This document shows, piece by piece, positions 46,171-54,613 of a stretch of 64,000 nucleotides of DNA; the stretch's first letter is position 1, and each line of letters begins with the position of its first letter. Location: the IMG/VR virus record IMGVR_UViG_3300012922_000006, positions 1 to 64,000 of that record; one strand, written 5' to 3'. Below the pieces are notes generated by a model, which searched no databases, was not told where the DNA came from, and saw nothing but the letters and a program-made list of their open reading frames with translations. The stretch comes from a virus. A program made the position numbers and the translations under genes.

Positions 46171-46403
46171 TAGCAGGTGTCGCACGGGAACGCCCCGTCG
46201 CCCGGCTTCTTCGGCGGAGGCGCGAAGTCGGCTGGCACGACCTCCGCCTTCGCCGGCGCCTCCTTGGCCTTCAGCGGCGGCGGGCTCGCCGGCTCCGGGT
46301 CCGCGTAGCCCGCCTCCTCCTCGCCCGCGCCCACCGCCTGCGCGGCGCACGCCGCCGCCAGCATCCCCAGGAGCAGCACCCCGCACGCCTTCAGTCTCCC
46401 CAT
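46170..46403 (-). CDS. small lipoprotein
   Basis: 77 residues. MGRLKACGVLLLGMLAAACA is a lipoprotein signal with an LAAAC lipobox. A Glu/Pro/Lys-rich linker (PEPASPPPLKAKEAPAKAE) precedes a Cys-containing end. RBS GGGGAGGGG. Function unknown; an outer spanin or superinfection-exclusion lipoprotein are options. Confidence 0.6.
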   Translation of the reverse strand: MGRLKACGVLLLGMLAAACAAQAVGAGEEEAGYADPEPASPPPLKAKEAPAKAEVVPADFAPPPKKPGDGAFPCDTC

Positions 46404-46421
46404 TGTCCCCTCCCCGCTTCC

Positions 46422-46886
46422 TCACGTTTCCGACTCCCCCCAGGGTACGTCGGGGCAGGCGTCGCGCAGCAGCGACCTCGCCCGCTCGAACGCGCCCGGC
46501 TCGTTCCACACCCGACAGAGCCCACTCGGGTGCGGGAGCGCGACGTACCCGTGCCCGCCGACCGGCTTGGGTACCTGCGTGAACGGGTCGAACACGCGCC
46601 CCGGGTTCCAGAAGCCGAACGCGTCGGCGACCTTCCTCCCGAGGAGTACGAACACCACGTCGAGGTTGTCCGACAGCATCGCGCCGCTGCGGTCCCTCGC
46701 CGCCGGCGCCGACCACTTCCCCGTGCAGAGGTTCGCGCGCCCGAGCCGCAGGTACGTCCGCGAGTGCAGCCCGCAGACGAGCCTCCGCATGCGCCCGCCC
46801 GCGCTGCTCGCGGGCTCGTCGTAGAGCGCGTAGCGCGGGTCCGCGCCGTAGGGGTTCATCTCGCCGACGAGGAGCACGCGACTCAT
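46422..46886 (-). CDS. uracil-DNA glycosylase superfamily protein
   Basis: 154 residues. MSRVLLVGEMNPYGADPRYA has the catalytic-loop position, NLCTGKW and VFVLLGRKVADAFGF are core strands, and ALPHPSGLCRVWN is the HPSG active-site loop. It removes or recognises uracil in DNA. In a phage with dCMP deaminase and ThyX this fits repair or control of dU. GGCAT 9 nt upstream of ATG 46886. Confidence 0.7.
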   Translation of the reverse strand: MSRVLLVGEMNPYGADPRYALYDEPASSAGGRMRRLVCGLHSRTYLRLGRANLCTGKWSAPAARDRSGAMLSDNLDVVFVLLGRKVADAFGFWNPGRVFDPFTQVPKPVGGHGYVALPHPSGLCRVWNEPGAFERARSLLRDACPDVPWGESET

Positions 46887-46895
46887 GGACCGCGG

Positions 46896-46900
46896 ATGCC
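46896..46900 (-). promoter_or_regulatory. GGCAT start-proximal motif
   Basis: GGCAT, 9-nt spacer, ATG 46886; the upstream TAG stop ends one base before it. Confidence 0.5.
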
Positions 46901-46901
46901 G

Positions 46902-48824
46902 CTACGTGACCTTCACGCTCGACCACTTCCCGTCGCACTCGATGTCGATGCGGGCCGGGAGCGCGTTGAGGACGTCGTGCGTGTGACTTGAAATAAACGC
47001 CTGCGCGAACCCCGCCGCGCGCAGCATCGGCCATAGCTTCGCCCCGAGCGCCCTCCGGTTCGCCGCGTCCGCCTGCGAGAACGGCTCGTCCAGCGACGCG
47101 CTCGCCCACGCGCTCGCGCGGTCCCTCCGCAGCCACTCCGACGCCGCGAGCCGCAGCGCGATGCCACCGAGGTCCTCCGCCGCGCCGCTGCGCCGCGTGA
47201 GGTCGACCTCCAGCTTGCTCACCTGGTGCCTGCCCCGCGCCTCGCCGCACTCGCCGCACGCCTTCACCCTCGCGCTCGACGGGTACGCCCAGCCGCACGC
47301 CTCGCACCGCCGCGCCGGGTCGTTGCCCTCGCGCTGCCACGACACGCTCACGCCGAGGTCGATCCCCGCGCCGAGCAGCACACCGTTCGCGCCAGCCTCG
47401 ATCTCCGACACGGCGCCCTCCGCCACGCGCCTGCGCGCCTGCGACAGGAGCGACTCCGCCTCGCGCAGCACCACCAGCCGCGCGCCCGGCTGCAGCTCCT
47501 CGACCTGCCTCCGCGCACGCTGCGCCCTCTCGAGTCGCGAGGCGACTGCCGCCCGCTGCGCGCCCAGCTCCGCGCGCCTCGACCTCGCCGCCCGCGCCTG
47601 CTCCTCCAGCGCGCCGGCGTCCTCGGGCTCCCCCGCCGCGCGCGCCTGGTCGTACGCGGGGCGCATCCTCCGCTCCTGCTCGCGCATCACGCGCACGCGC
47701 TCCTCGAGCCGCTCCGCCTCCTGCCGGTGCGCGAGTGCGCTCCGCTCCGCGTCTCCCGCGCGCTCGTACTCCGCGTTCGCCGAACGGACGGCGTCGACGG
47801 TCGCCCTGTACAGCTCCAGGGAGCGCTTCCGACCCGCGTTGATCTTCTCGGCTACCGGGCACTGCATCTCGGCCACCGGGCACCGACCGTCGAACTGACC
47901 CTGCGACAGCTTCCGCTTCTGCTCCGAGTCGGAGGCCGCCGCCTTCCAGGCAGTGGCCGCCTCCAGCTCCTCCCCCTGCGCGGCCTCGTGCTGCAGCCGG
48001 AGCTTGTCGAGGTCCTTCGACTTGAGGACCGCGGCGATCCTCTTCCCCTCCGCCACCAGCGCGTCGTACTCGGGCACCACCGCGAGCAGCGACTCCAGCC
48101 TGCGCGCGAGGTCGACGCGGGCGACGAGCCCGGCCACGTCCTCGTCCAGCCCGACCACGTCCTCGTCCAGCTCCGCGACGCGCCCCGCGAGCTGCTCCTC
48201 CGTCTGCCCGTCGAGCGCCTGCCGCCCGACCTCCTCGGCGACGCGCCGCTTCTCCGTCCTCTCGCGCTCGTGGACGCGCTCGGCGTCGAGCTTCTCCGCC
48301 GCGATCCCGTGCGCGGCGTCGAGCCTGTCGAGCCGCGTCCACGACGCGATCACCGCCATGCGCTCCGACGGGTCCGCGAGCACCAGCCTCGCCGCCTCCC
48401 GCTGCTGCAGGAAGCAGCTCGCCATGCGGTCCTCCCGCGAGAGGCCGAGCAACCCGTCGAGGTAGAGCTGCGCGTCGTCGTTCACGAGGCTGGTCGACAT
48501 CCCCGGCAGGGTGACGTCGAGCGTCGTCTTCTTGTCGCGCGTGCGCGCCACCCTCGTCCCGTCGGAGAGGACCAGGCGGACCCCGCCCGACTTCTCACCC
48601 TCCGAGATCCAGCCCGCGGCACCGTGACGCCGGTGCTTGTTCTGCCAGCCCCCGAGGCAGAACTCAATTGCCTCCAAAATGCTGGATTTCCCACTCCAAT
48701 TCGACGATTCCGGGTCGTTCGTACGGTGCGCGAAGACGCCGTACGCGGTCGGCCCGAAGTCGAGCACGTGCTCCCCGCGAAACACCATCCAGTTGACGAG
48801 CACGAGCTTCGCCACGTGCAGCAT
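46902..48824 (-). CDS. sbcC: SbcC / gp46-like recombination ATPase
   Basis: 640 residues. N-terminal ATPase half with SSNWSGKSSILEAIEF (Walker A, ~43-58), a long coiled coil (~180-480) containing a Cys-rich hook (GRCPVAEMQCPVAEK, ~305), then CEACGWAYPSSARV and CGECGEARGR as an added zinc ribbon. The C-terminal half ends in SASLDEPFSQADAANRRALG (Walker B/D-loop, ~577). With SbcD at 49680 it forms the Mre11/Rad50-type nuclease. ATG 48824 overlaps the upstream stop (TGATG). Confidence 0.85.
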   Translation of the reverse strand: MLHVAKLVLVNWMVFRGEHVLDFGPTAYGVFAHRTNDPESSNWSGKSSILEAIEFCLGGWQNKHRRHGAAGWISEGEKSGGVRLVLSDGTRVARTRDKKTTLDVTLPGMSTSLVNDDAQLYLDGLLGLSREDRMASCFLQQREAARLVLADPSERMAVIASWTRLDRLDAAHGIAAEKLDAERVHERERTEKRRVAEEVGRQALDGQTEEQLAGRVAELDEDVVGLDEDVAGLVARVDLARRLESLLAVVPEYDALVAEGKRIAAVLKSKDLDKLRLQHEAAQGEELEAATAWKAAASDSEQKRKLSQGQFDGRCPVAEMQCPVAEKINAGRKRSLELYRATVDAVRSANAEYERAGDAERSALAHRQEAERLEERVRVMREQERRMRPAYDQARAAGEPEDAGALEEQARAARSRRAELGAQRAAVASRLERAQRARRQVEELQPGARLVVLREAESLLSQARRRVAEGAVSEIEAGANGVLLGAGIDLGVSVSWQREGNDPARRCEACGWAYPSSARVKACGECGEARGRHQVSKLEVDLTRRSGAAEDLGGIALRLAASEWLRRDRASAWASASLDEPFSQADAANRRALGAKLWPMLRAAGFAQAFISSHTHDVLNALPARIDIECDGKWSSVKVT

Positions 48825-49276
48825 CAGAGCCCCGCACCCGCCATCGCAGCCTCCACCTCGTCGCGCAGCGCGCCCCTGTCCGACGTCCTCGCCTCCTCGA
48901 CCATCGCCTCCACCACCTGCCGCACGCTCTTGTGCGCCGCGGGCACCGCCGCCGGCGCGGGCGCGTGCACCTCCGCGCGCGCCCTGGGCATCACGCGCAC
49001 CGCGAACGCGCCCAACTCGGACAGCGTCGCCGCGACGCTCTCGACTTGCGCGTCCTCCACCCCGACCGGCGGCTGCACCTTTACGAGCGCCCCGCGCACG
49101 TCCGGGACGGACCCGTCACCGAACCCCCAGAGGTCGTCGTCCTCGCGCACGTTGAAGAGCGCCACCGCGCCGACGTGCACGTGCGTGAGTCGAGGCCCGG
49201 GCCTCGACTCCGCGGGGACCGGGAACTCGACCGGCTTCACCGGCAGCTTCCCCATCGGGGCCTTCCGGACCCTCAC
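48824..49276 (-). CDS. hypothetical protein between SbcC and HNH genes
   Basis: 150 residues from GTG 49276, or 143 from ATG 49255 (MGKLPVKPVEFPVPAE). Palindrome copy 11 encodes ESRPGPRL near residue 25. Later: VGAVALFNVREDDDLWGFGD, SELGAFAVRVMPRARAEV, and a C-terminal helix (RQVVEAMVEEARTS). Recombination context; family unknown. Confidence 0.5.
   Translation of the reverse strand: MRVRKAPMGKLPVKPVEFPVPAESRPGPRLTHVHVGAVALFNVREDDDLWGFGDGSVPDVRGALVKVQPPVGVEDAQVESVAATLSELGAFAVRVMPRARAEVHAPAPAAVPAAHKSVRQVVEAMVEEARTSDRGALRDEVEAAMAGAGL
49187..49210. repeat. palindromic element copy 11 (inside a gene)
   Basis: 24-bp perfect palindrome (core 49188-49209), in-frame near the N-terminus of the 48824-49276 gene. 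Confidence 0.95.
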
Positions 49277-49683
49277 GCTGCCACCCGTGCATGACACGGG
49301 GCGCAAAGCCACCGGACATCCAGAGGTCGGGAGTAGTCAACGTGATGCATCTCCAGCTCCGTCGTCACCGCCTTGCACTTCGTGCACTTCGTCGGTTTCA
49401 CGATCTTCCCCCTCCGGTACGCCCTATTCGCCTTGGCTCTCGCGGAAACCTTCTCCGGATACTTGCGCACGTAGTCCTTCCGCTGCTTCGCGATCCGTTC
49501 CGGATCTGCAGCGCGGTACCTCCGCACGTTCTGGTTCGCACGAGCACGATTCTCGCGACACCACTTCGCAGCCTTCGCGTTCTGACAGGTCCGACAGTAG
49601 GGGTGTCGTCCGTCCTTGCGAGTCACGTCGCGATGAAAGCTAGTCGCCATCTTCCGCAACCCACACCGACGACAGAGCTTCAT
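49273..49683 (-). CDS. HNH endonuclease (recombination module)
   Basis: 136 residues. CRRCGLRKMATSFHRDVTRK and PYCRTCQNAKAAKWCRENRA form an N-terminal zinc finger; CTKCKAVTTELEMHHVDYSR and WLCAPCHARVAA give the HNH core (HHVDY...LCxxCH). It overlaps SbcD by ATGA and is lower in GC. It sits inside the sbcCD operon, probably as a mobile endonuclease. Confidence 0.85.
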   Translation of the reverse strand: MKLCRRCGLRKMATSFHRDVTRKDGRHPYCRTCQNAKAAKWCRENRARANQNVRRYRAADPERIAKQRKDYVRKYPEKVSARAKANRAYRRGKIVKPTKCTKCKAVTTELEMHHVDYSRPLDVRWLCAPCHARVAA

Positions 49684-50393
49684 AACTCGATGACCATGAA
49701 GCTCGGCTGGTGATCCTCCTCGCCGAACGTGAGGCGGGCCAGAGAACCTGGAATGTGCACGCCGTCCGGACTCACCTGCCGCCGATGAAAATGCCCGTTG
49801 AGCATCAGGCTCGACACCTTCTTCGCCGCCTCGACGGGGAACACGACCTCGCGACCGCGGGGCATCTCCGTCGTCTCCTCGCCCGGGATGATCCCCGGCA
49901 CGTGGAGGTGCCCGATCGTGACGACACCCCGCAGCTCGCCGACGTGCTCCTCCACCGCCGCGGCGGGGTCGTAGCCGTGGCTCGACGCCGTGAAGGGGAG
50001 GCACATGATCGGCGGCCACCCGACGCTCCTGATCAGGCGCGGGCGGTCCGCGACGTGCACCCACTCACTCGAGTCGAGCGCGTGCCGCTTCAGCGGCTCG
50101 AGCACCGTCTCCCCCGTCCCGTCTTCGAGCACGCAGTGGTTCCCCGAAAGCCAGACGCTCCGCACCTCCTGCTGCTCGAGGTACGCGGCGACCTGCAGGG
50201 CGGTCCTCAGGCACCGGAAGACGACGGGGCCCGAGTCGGGGTCGCAGAGGTCGCCGAGGAAGAGGAACGCGTCGACCTTCCCCTCCACCGCCGCGCGCGC
50301 CGCCTTCCACATCGCCCCCTCAACCTCTGCGAACCGACTCACGCCGATGGTCTGGTGATCGAGGTGGGCGTCGCTGCAGACGACGAGCTTCAA
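49680..50393 (-). CDS. sbcD: SbcD / gp47-like nuclease
   Basis: 237 residues from TTG 50393 (TTGA overlap). Calcineurin-like phosphoesterase motifs in order: VVCSDAHLDH (~5-13), FLFLGDLCDPDSGP (~45), SVWLSGNHCVLED (~75), VVTIGHLHVPG (~150). This is the Mn-dependent nuclease subunit partner of the SbcC-like ATPase for double-strand break end processing. Confidence 0.85.
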   Translation of the reverse strand: MKLVVCSDAHLDHQTIGVSRFAEVEGAMWKAARAAVEGKVDAFLFLGDLCDPDSGPVVFRCLRTALQVAAYLEQQEVRSVWLSGNHCVLEDGTGETVLEPLKRHALDSSEWVHVADRPRLIRSVGWPPIMCLPFTASSHGYDPAAAVEEHVGELRGVVTIGHLHVPGIIPGEETTEMPRGREVVFPVEAAKKVSSLMLNGHFHRRQVSPDGVHIPGSLARLTFGEEDHQPSFMVIEL

Positions 50394-50551
50394 GACGACA
50401 CCTCCTTCTTCGCGCGCCTCACGTCGAGGACCTCGCACGCGCCGTCGAGCCCGTGGTCCCGCACGAGCTGCAGCGCCTGGCAGTAACCCAACCCCGCGTA
50501 CGTCTTCTGGAGGTCGCGCGCGTCGCGCTTCTCCGACCGCTTGGCCGTCAC
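50390..50551 (-). CDS. very small hypothetical protein
   Basis: 53 residues from GTG 50551. VTAKRSEKRDARDLQKTYAG, LGYCQALQLVRDHGLDGACE, basic end. Both ends overlap neighbours by 4 nt, which supports it. Unknown. Confidence 0.5.
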   Translation of the reverse strand: MTAKRSEKRDARDLQKTYAGLGYCQALQLVRDHGLDGACEVLDVRRAKKEVSS

Positions 50552-50730
50552 GCGAACCTCCCCGATGGCCGTATGCGCTCTCGCTCCCCAGCGATGCGCC
50601 CCTTGATCTCGTCCTCGGAGAGGTGACCGGACTCCCGATACCGCGTGCAGATCCGGTACTCCGAAGAGTCGACGGTGTTGCCGCGGAACTGCACCGTTGC
50701 ACCGTCACACTCGGGGCACTTGTTGCTCAC
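50548..50730 (-). CDS. small zinc-ribbon protein
   Basis: 60 residues from GTG 50730. NKCPECDGATVQFRGN and YRICTRYRESGHLSE: CxxC then a C...H. Coupled to recA by GTGA. Unknown function. Confidence 0.5.
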   Translation of the reverse strand: MSNKCPECDGATVQFRGNTVDSSEYRICTRYRESGHLSEDEIKGRIAGERERIRPSGRFA

Positions 50731-51899
50731 GCGACCTCCCCGGTCTCTTCGTCGTGCTCCACCGGCTCCACCTCCGCGAACTTCTCGCGAGTCCGAGCCT
50801 CGATCGCGCCGAGCCACTCCGCGTTCCCCGCCAGCACCTTCACCACGTTGTGCTCCCCCGCGGCGATGCGCTCCCCGAGCGACTCGTCCGCGTACCAGCT
50901 CCCGCTCTTCGACACGACGCCGACACGGAGCGCGAGGTCGAGGACGTCGCGAGCGCGGTCGAACCCGAACGGCACGAGCACGCCGTTGCTCGAGTGGAAG
51001 TGCGAGACCTGCACCTTCCCCTCCTTCGCCGCCACCTTCGTCTTCTTGATCGTGAGGCGGTGGCGCTCCCCGTACACCTTCGCGTCGGCACCCTCGCCGT
51101 GCGTGACGAACTTCTCGCGCTCCACGCGCATCACGAGGCTCGCGTCGTAGTAGATCGCCGACCCGCCGCCGACCTTGTAGTCGTTGCCGAACTTCTTGGC
51201 CCACGGCTTCGCGTCCGGGTCCTGCATCTCGCGAGCGACCGCGATGAAGCCCGCACCCGCGCGCTCGAGCATCGGCACCAGCTCGTCCATCCACGCCGCG
51301 TTCATCTTCGCCTTGAGCTGCCCGCCGCGGTCGTTGCCGCCCTTCACCTCGGAGGCGTCCTGCTCCGCCTTCAGGATCTCCTTCATGAGGTCGCGGGGCA
51401 CGAGCTTCTTCAGGCTGTCGACCACCACGAGCGCGCCCGTCTCCTCGTCGACCTCGCCCTCCCTCCGGGCCTCGGCGACGTTGTTGAGGAACACGCGCAC
51501 CTCCGCCATCGTCTGCTCGTAGTTGTCGGGTCGGATCGCGAAGTAGCGCGGGTGGTCCGCGTACTGCCCGATCAGCCCCTCGACCCACGTGATCGGCGTC
51601 GTCCGCTCCGCGTCGACGTGGAGCACGAAGTGGTCGCGCGCGAGGAAGCTTCCCTCGAAGCCGATCGTAGCCAGCGTCTTGCCCTCGTTCGACCTACCGT
51701 GGATGAGCGAGAAGCGCTCGATCGGCAGGCCACCCACCCGCGTCGCGTGGTCGAAGTCGACGAAGCAGGTCGGCACGGCGCGCACGCGCGAGAGGACCTC
51801 GCGCGCCGGGCGGAACGCCTCGAAGCGCTTCGCCACCGCCGCGAGCTTCTTCGCGCGCCCCCTGTCCACCACCTCAGCAGCAGCCTTCCGTCCTCGCAT
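50727..51899 (-). CDS. RecA/UvsX-like recombinase
   Basis: 390 residues. LIHGRSNEGKTLATIGF is the Walker A (~68-76); FVLHVDAERTTPITWVEGLI, TGALVVVDSLKKLVP (Walker B) and NDYKVGGGSAIYYDASLVMR follow as in phage RecA proteins. It loads on ssDNA and promotes strand exchange, with SbcCD and SSB as partners in this operon. ATG 51899 overlaps the HNH stop (TAATG). Confidence 0.9.
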   Translation of the reverse strand: MRGRKAAAEVVDRGRAKKLAAVAKRFEAFRPAREVLSRVRAVPTCFVDFDHATRVGGLPIERFSLIHGRSNEGKTLATIGFEGSFLARDHFVLHVDAERTTPITWVEGLIGQYADHPRYFAIRPDNYEQTMAEVRVFLNNVAEARREGEVDEETGALVVVDSLKKLVPRDLMKEILKAEQDASEVKGGNDRGGQLKAKMNAAWMDELVPMLERAGAGFIAVAREMQDPDAKPWAKKFGNDYKVGGGSAIYYDASLVMRVEREKFVTHGEGADAKVYGERHRLTIKKTKVAAKEGKVQVSHFHSSNGVLVPFGFDRARDVLDLALRVGVVSKSGSWYADESLGERIAAGEHNVVKVLAGNAEWLGAIEARTREKFAEVEPVEHDEETGEVA

Positions 51900-52393
51900 T
51901 ACGCATTCCTCTTTCTTCCGACGCTCCCGTCCCGATGCCGTCGCCCGTGGCATCGCGCGCAGAGCCACGTCACCTCGAGAGGCTTCGAGTAGTCGGCGTG
52001 GTGCGCCTGCACCTTCTCCGCGCTGCAGTCCTCGCACACGCCCCTCGTCAGCCGACCGATCTTGATCGCGTACTGCACTGCAGCCCGCGCCTTCCGCTTC
52101 TCCGGGTACCGCGCGATCGACTCGCGCGAATACCTCCGAAACCTCTCGGGGTCCTTTGACCGCGCTTCTTTGAGATACCCAGCAATCGCTTTCTTCCGAC
52201 TCGGTAGCTCCCACCGCACACGTTCGTAGGCGGCGATCTTCTCCGGGTACTCGATGCGGCGGTCCCTCACCGCTTGCTTCACGCACTCCTTACACCTGGA
52301 GAAGTACCCATCGCCCGACTTCTGCACGTAATAGCCGCCGACCACCGGCAACAACCTCTGACACTCCTTGCAGACCTTCTTCTGAACACGCAT
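51899..52393 (-). CDS. HNH endonuclease upstream of recA
   Basis: 164 residues from ATG 52393. KKVCKECQRLLPVVGGYYVQ and GYFSRCKECVKQAVRDRR form an N-terminal zinc finger; GVCEDCSAEKVQAHHADYSK and VTWLCARCHGRRHRDG give the HNH core (HHADY...LCxxCH). It is similar in layout to the 49273 HNH. Lower GC. A promoter with TTGACA lies directly upstream, so it and recA may be expressed together. Confidence 0.85.
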   Translation of the reverse strand: MRVQKKVCKECQRLLPVVGGYYVQKSGDGYFSRCKECVKQAVRDRRIEYPEKIAAYERVRWELPSRKKAIAGYLKEARSKDPERFRRYSRESIARYPEKRKARAAVQYAIKIGRLTRGVCEDCSAEKVQAHHADYSKPLEVTWLCARCHGRRHRDGSVGRKRNA

Positions 52394-52400
52394 CCGCCCA

Positions 52401-52429
52401 TTCGTACTCGGCACGATGCGTGTTGTCAA
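52401..52429 (-). promoter_or_regulatory. promoter TTGACA / TACGAA upstream of HNH-recA
   Basis: Minus strand TTGACA (52424-52429), 17-nt spacer, TACGAA (52401-52406), then ATG 52393. The TTGACA -35 matches the bacterial consensus, the best example in the window. An in-frame TTG inside TTGACA is not the start. Confidence 0.6.
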
Positions 52430-52438
52430 AACGGAATG

Positions 52439-53812
52439 TTAGAAGGGTATCTCGTCGCTGTCGTCGGCTTCTCCCCCTCGCGAATGAACCGGTGGAGCAG
52501 GTATGGCAGGGCGACCACCCGCCTGACCGCGCGTGCGCATGGGGAGCGGGGGAGGCGGCGGAGGAGCGGGGGCCTCCTCGGCGTAGGCGTGCCCGCAGTG
52601 GGAGCACTTCGGGTCCCTCATCCGCATCAGCTTCTTGCAGCTCGCGACCTCGCACTGCACGACCTCGTCGCCGTGGCGGTCGAACACCGCACCGTCCGCG
52701 TCCGGCTCCGTGAGCGGGCCGAGCCCGTCGTTCTCCATGGGCTCCGGCTCCTGCGCCGGCCTGCCGCGCCCCCGGCCGTACCCGCGCGGCTCCGGCGCCT
52801 GCTGCGAGGGAGCGACGTCCGCGGGCACCTGCGCCTGCGCGGGGCGGTCACCGACGGAGAACAACTCGCCCCACGGGGGCTGCTGCGCCTTCGGGAGCAC
52901 GCAGAACTTCTCGAGCGTCGCCCGCATGGACGCCTGGTCGAACTCGCGCGTCATGTCCCTGATGTTCGGCGCCGTCGCCGGGTCGCGGATCAGGCGCTCG
53001 ACCTTCGGCGTGAGCACGAGCCCGTCGAGGCGGGCCGCCGCGTACTTCTTCTTCGGGTCCACCTCGCGCGGCCGCGACTGGAACTGGATCCCGTACGGGT
53101 GCTTGAACGGGTCGCCCTTCTCGCGACCGAGCGCCTTCGGCGCCATCGCGTCGGCGATCAGCTTCTGCACGTAGTCGCCAAGCCCGCCGCTCTCCTGCGA
53201 CGCGACCACGCCGTCCTCCACCTTGTTCGCGTTCACGTACGAGAACACGTAGGTCGGGCGCGCCGTGAAGTTCTCCTTGTAGGCGAACTTCATGCTGATC
53301 CCCGCGTCCTTGACCGCCTTCTTCTCGGCGTCGTTGAGCTTGTCCGGCTTGAGGTACCCAGCGATCCCGCCCGCGTGCACGGTGAGGTCGTCCTCGCGCA
53401 CGTCGCCGTGGAAGTGGAAGACCGGCGTCGTCAGGTCGAGCCTCCCACCGTCGATCTGCAGCCGCACCCAGTCCCAGGACTTGCACACGCCGCAGAGCAG
53501 CGGCGGCGTCTTCCGGAGCCCCGAGTCCTTGTGCCGGAAGTGCTGCTTCATCAGCAGCGTCTCCTCCTCCCAGCACGGGTACTTCTCGCTGTAGACCCGC
53601 TTCACCACCGCCTTCGTGTCCTTGTCCTCGCGCACGACGATCTTCGGGATCCCGTGGACCCAGACGACGGCGGGGAGCTGCACGCAGTGGAGGAAGAGGT
53701 CGAGGTCGGCGTCCTTGTCGCCGTCCCTCCACGACTTGAAGTAGCCGCCCCCCTCCTCGGAGGTGCGGTGGTTCACGAACTCGTCGGGTGACGCAAACGT
53801 GCGCACGGGCAT
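52439..53812 (-). CDS. single-stranded DNA-binding protein
   Basis: 457 residues, much longer than bacterial SSB. Residues ~1-330 hold the presumed OB/ssDNA-binding core (ETLLMKQHFRHKDSG, LCGVCKSWDWVRL). A Pro/Gln/Arg-rich linker follows, then a zinc site (QCEVASCKKLM, CSHCGHAY), and the acidic tip DDSDEIPF. The DxIPF C-terminus is the SSB signature that recruits replication partners. It lies between RecA and polymerase, in the replisome operon. A GGCAT lies at 53844-53848, upstream of the RBS leader. Confidence 0.75.
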   Translation of the reverse strand: MPVRTFASPDEFVNHRTSEEGGGYFKSWRDGDKDADLDLFLHCVQLPAVVWVHGIPKIVVREDKDTKAVVKRVYSEKYPCWEEETLLMKQHFRHKDSGLRKTPPLLCGVCKSWDWVRLQIDGGRLDLTTPVFHFHGDVREDDLTVHAGGIAGYLKPDKLNDAEKKAVKDAGISMKFAYKENFTARPTYVFSYVNANKVEDGVVASQESGGLGDYVQKLIADAMAPKALGREKGDPFKHPYGIQFQSRPREVDPKKKYAAARLDGLVLTPKVERLIRDPATAPNIRDMTREFDQASMRATLEKFCVLPKAQQPPWGELFSVGDRPAQAQVPADVAPSQQAPEPRGYGRGRGRPAQEPEPMENDGLGPLTEPDADGAVFDRHGDEVVQCEVASCKKLMRMRDPKCSHCGHAYAEEAPAPPPPPPLPMRTRGQAGGRPAIPAPPVHSRGGEADDSDEIPF

Positions 53813-53843
53813 GGCTGGACTGTCCTCTCTTGGATCCCTACGG

Positions 53844-53848
53844 ATGCC
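53844..53848 (-). promoter_or_regulatory. GGCAT upstream of an RBS leader (SSB gene)
   Basis: GGCAT 31 nt before ATG 53812, with GAGGAC between. Confidence 0.4.
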
Positions 53849-53851
53849 GCC

Positions 53852-54613
53852 TCAGCGGTTCTTCCCGAGCATCACCTGCAGCGACCGGCACCTCGAGTCG
53901 GTGCGGTCCACCAGGTTCTCGAGCGACTTGATCATCAGCTCGTTCTTGCGCTGCCTCACCCTCTGCGCCGCGAACTGGTCGGGGAACATGATCGACGCCA
54001 TGCCCTCGACGTCCGCGTCGGTGATCGCCTTGCTGCGCGCCTTCGAGTCCTTCTCGCGCTGGAGCGCGCCGTTCGCCTCCTCGCGCATCGCCGCGAACGT
54101 CGGCCGGTTCTCCAGCTCCCAGCGCTCCACCTCGAGCTTCGCCGTGATCATCAGGCGGTGCGCGTTCCTCGCGACCACCTCCGCGTCGTCGAGCGCGTGC
54201 ATGAGCGTCCCGTGGTCCGTCCGCTTCTCGCCGATGCGCAGCGACCGCTCGACCTGGTCGTAGACCTCGTCCGGCTTCTCGATGAAGACGCTCTCCACGA
54301 TGCGCTGCACGCGCGGGTCGAGCGGGTCCTCCCTGCCGGGTCGCACGTGGTTGAAGAGCCTCGCCGCCGGCGGGGGCGCGTCGTTCTTCGCCACCTCCTC
54401 CGCGAGCTTGCGGGAGGCCTCCCCGGCCTTGGCCTTGCGCTCCTCCTCGCGCACGCGGACGACCTCGAGCATCTCCGCAACCACGAGCCCCTCGTCGTCT
54501 CCGACCCCGTGGCCGTTCACGCACGCGAGCCCGCCCGGCACCACCGATTGCAGCGCGAGACACTCCGGGCAGTACGTGTCCGCCCGCTTCGCCGCCTGAC
54601 CCCTGGTCCTCAT
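53852..54613 (-). CDS. zinc-finger/helical replication-region protein
   Basis: 253 residues. DTYCPECLALQSVVP and ACVNGHG at the start form a zinc knuckle. The rest is long and helical (DDAEVVARNAHRLMITAKLE; QRKNELMIKSLENLVDRTDS). Sits between SSB and the polymerase, so a replication or recombination mediator is likely but not assigned. GGCAT 11 nt upstream of ATG 54613. Confidence 0.55.
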   Translation of the reverse strand: MRTRGQAAKRADTYCPECLALQSVVPGGLACVNGHGVGDDEGLVVAEMLEVVRVREEERKAKAGEASRKLAEEVAKNDAPPPAARLFNHVRPGREDPLDPRVQRIVESVFIEKPDEVYDQVERSLRIGEKRTDHGTLMHALDDAEVVARNAHRLMITAKLEVERWELENRPTFAAMREEANGALQREKDSKARSKAITDADVEGMASIMFPDQFAAQRVRQRKNELMIKSLENLVDRTDSRCRSLQVMLGKNR

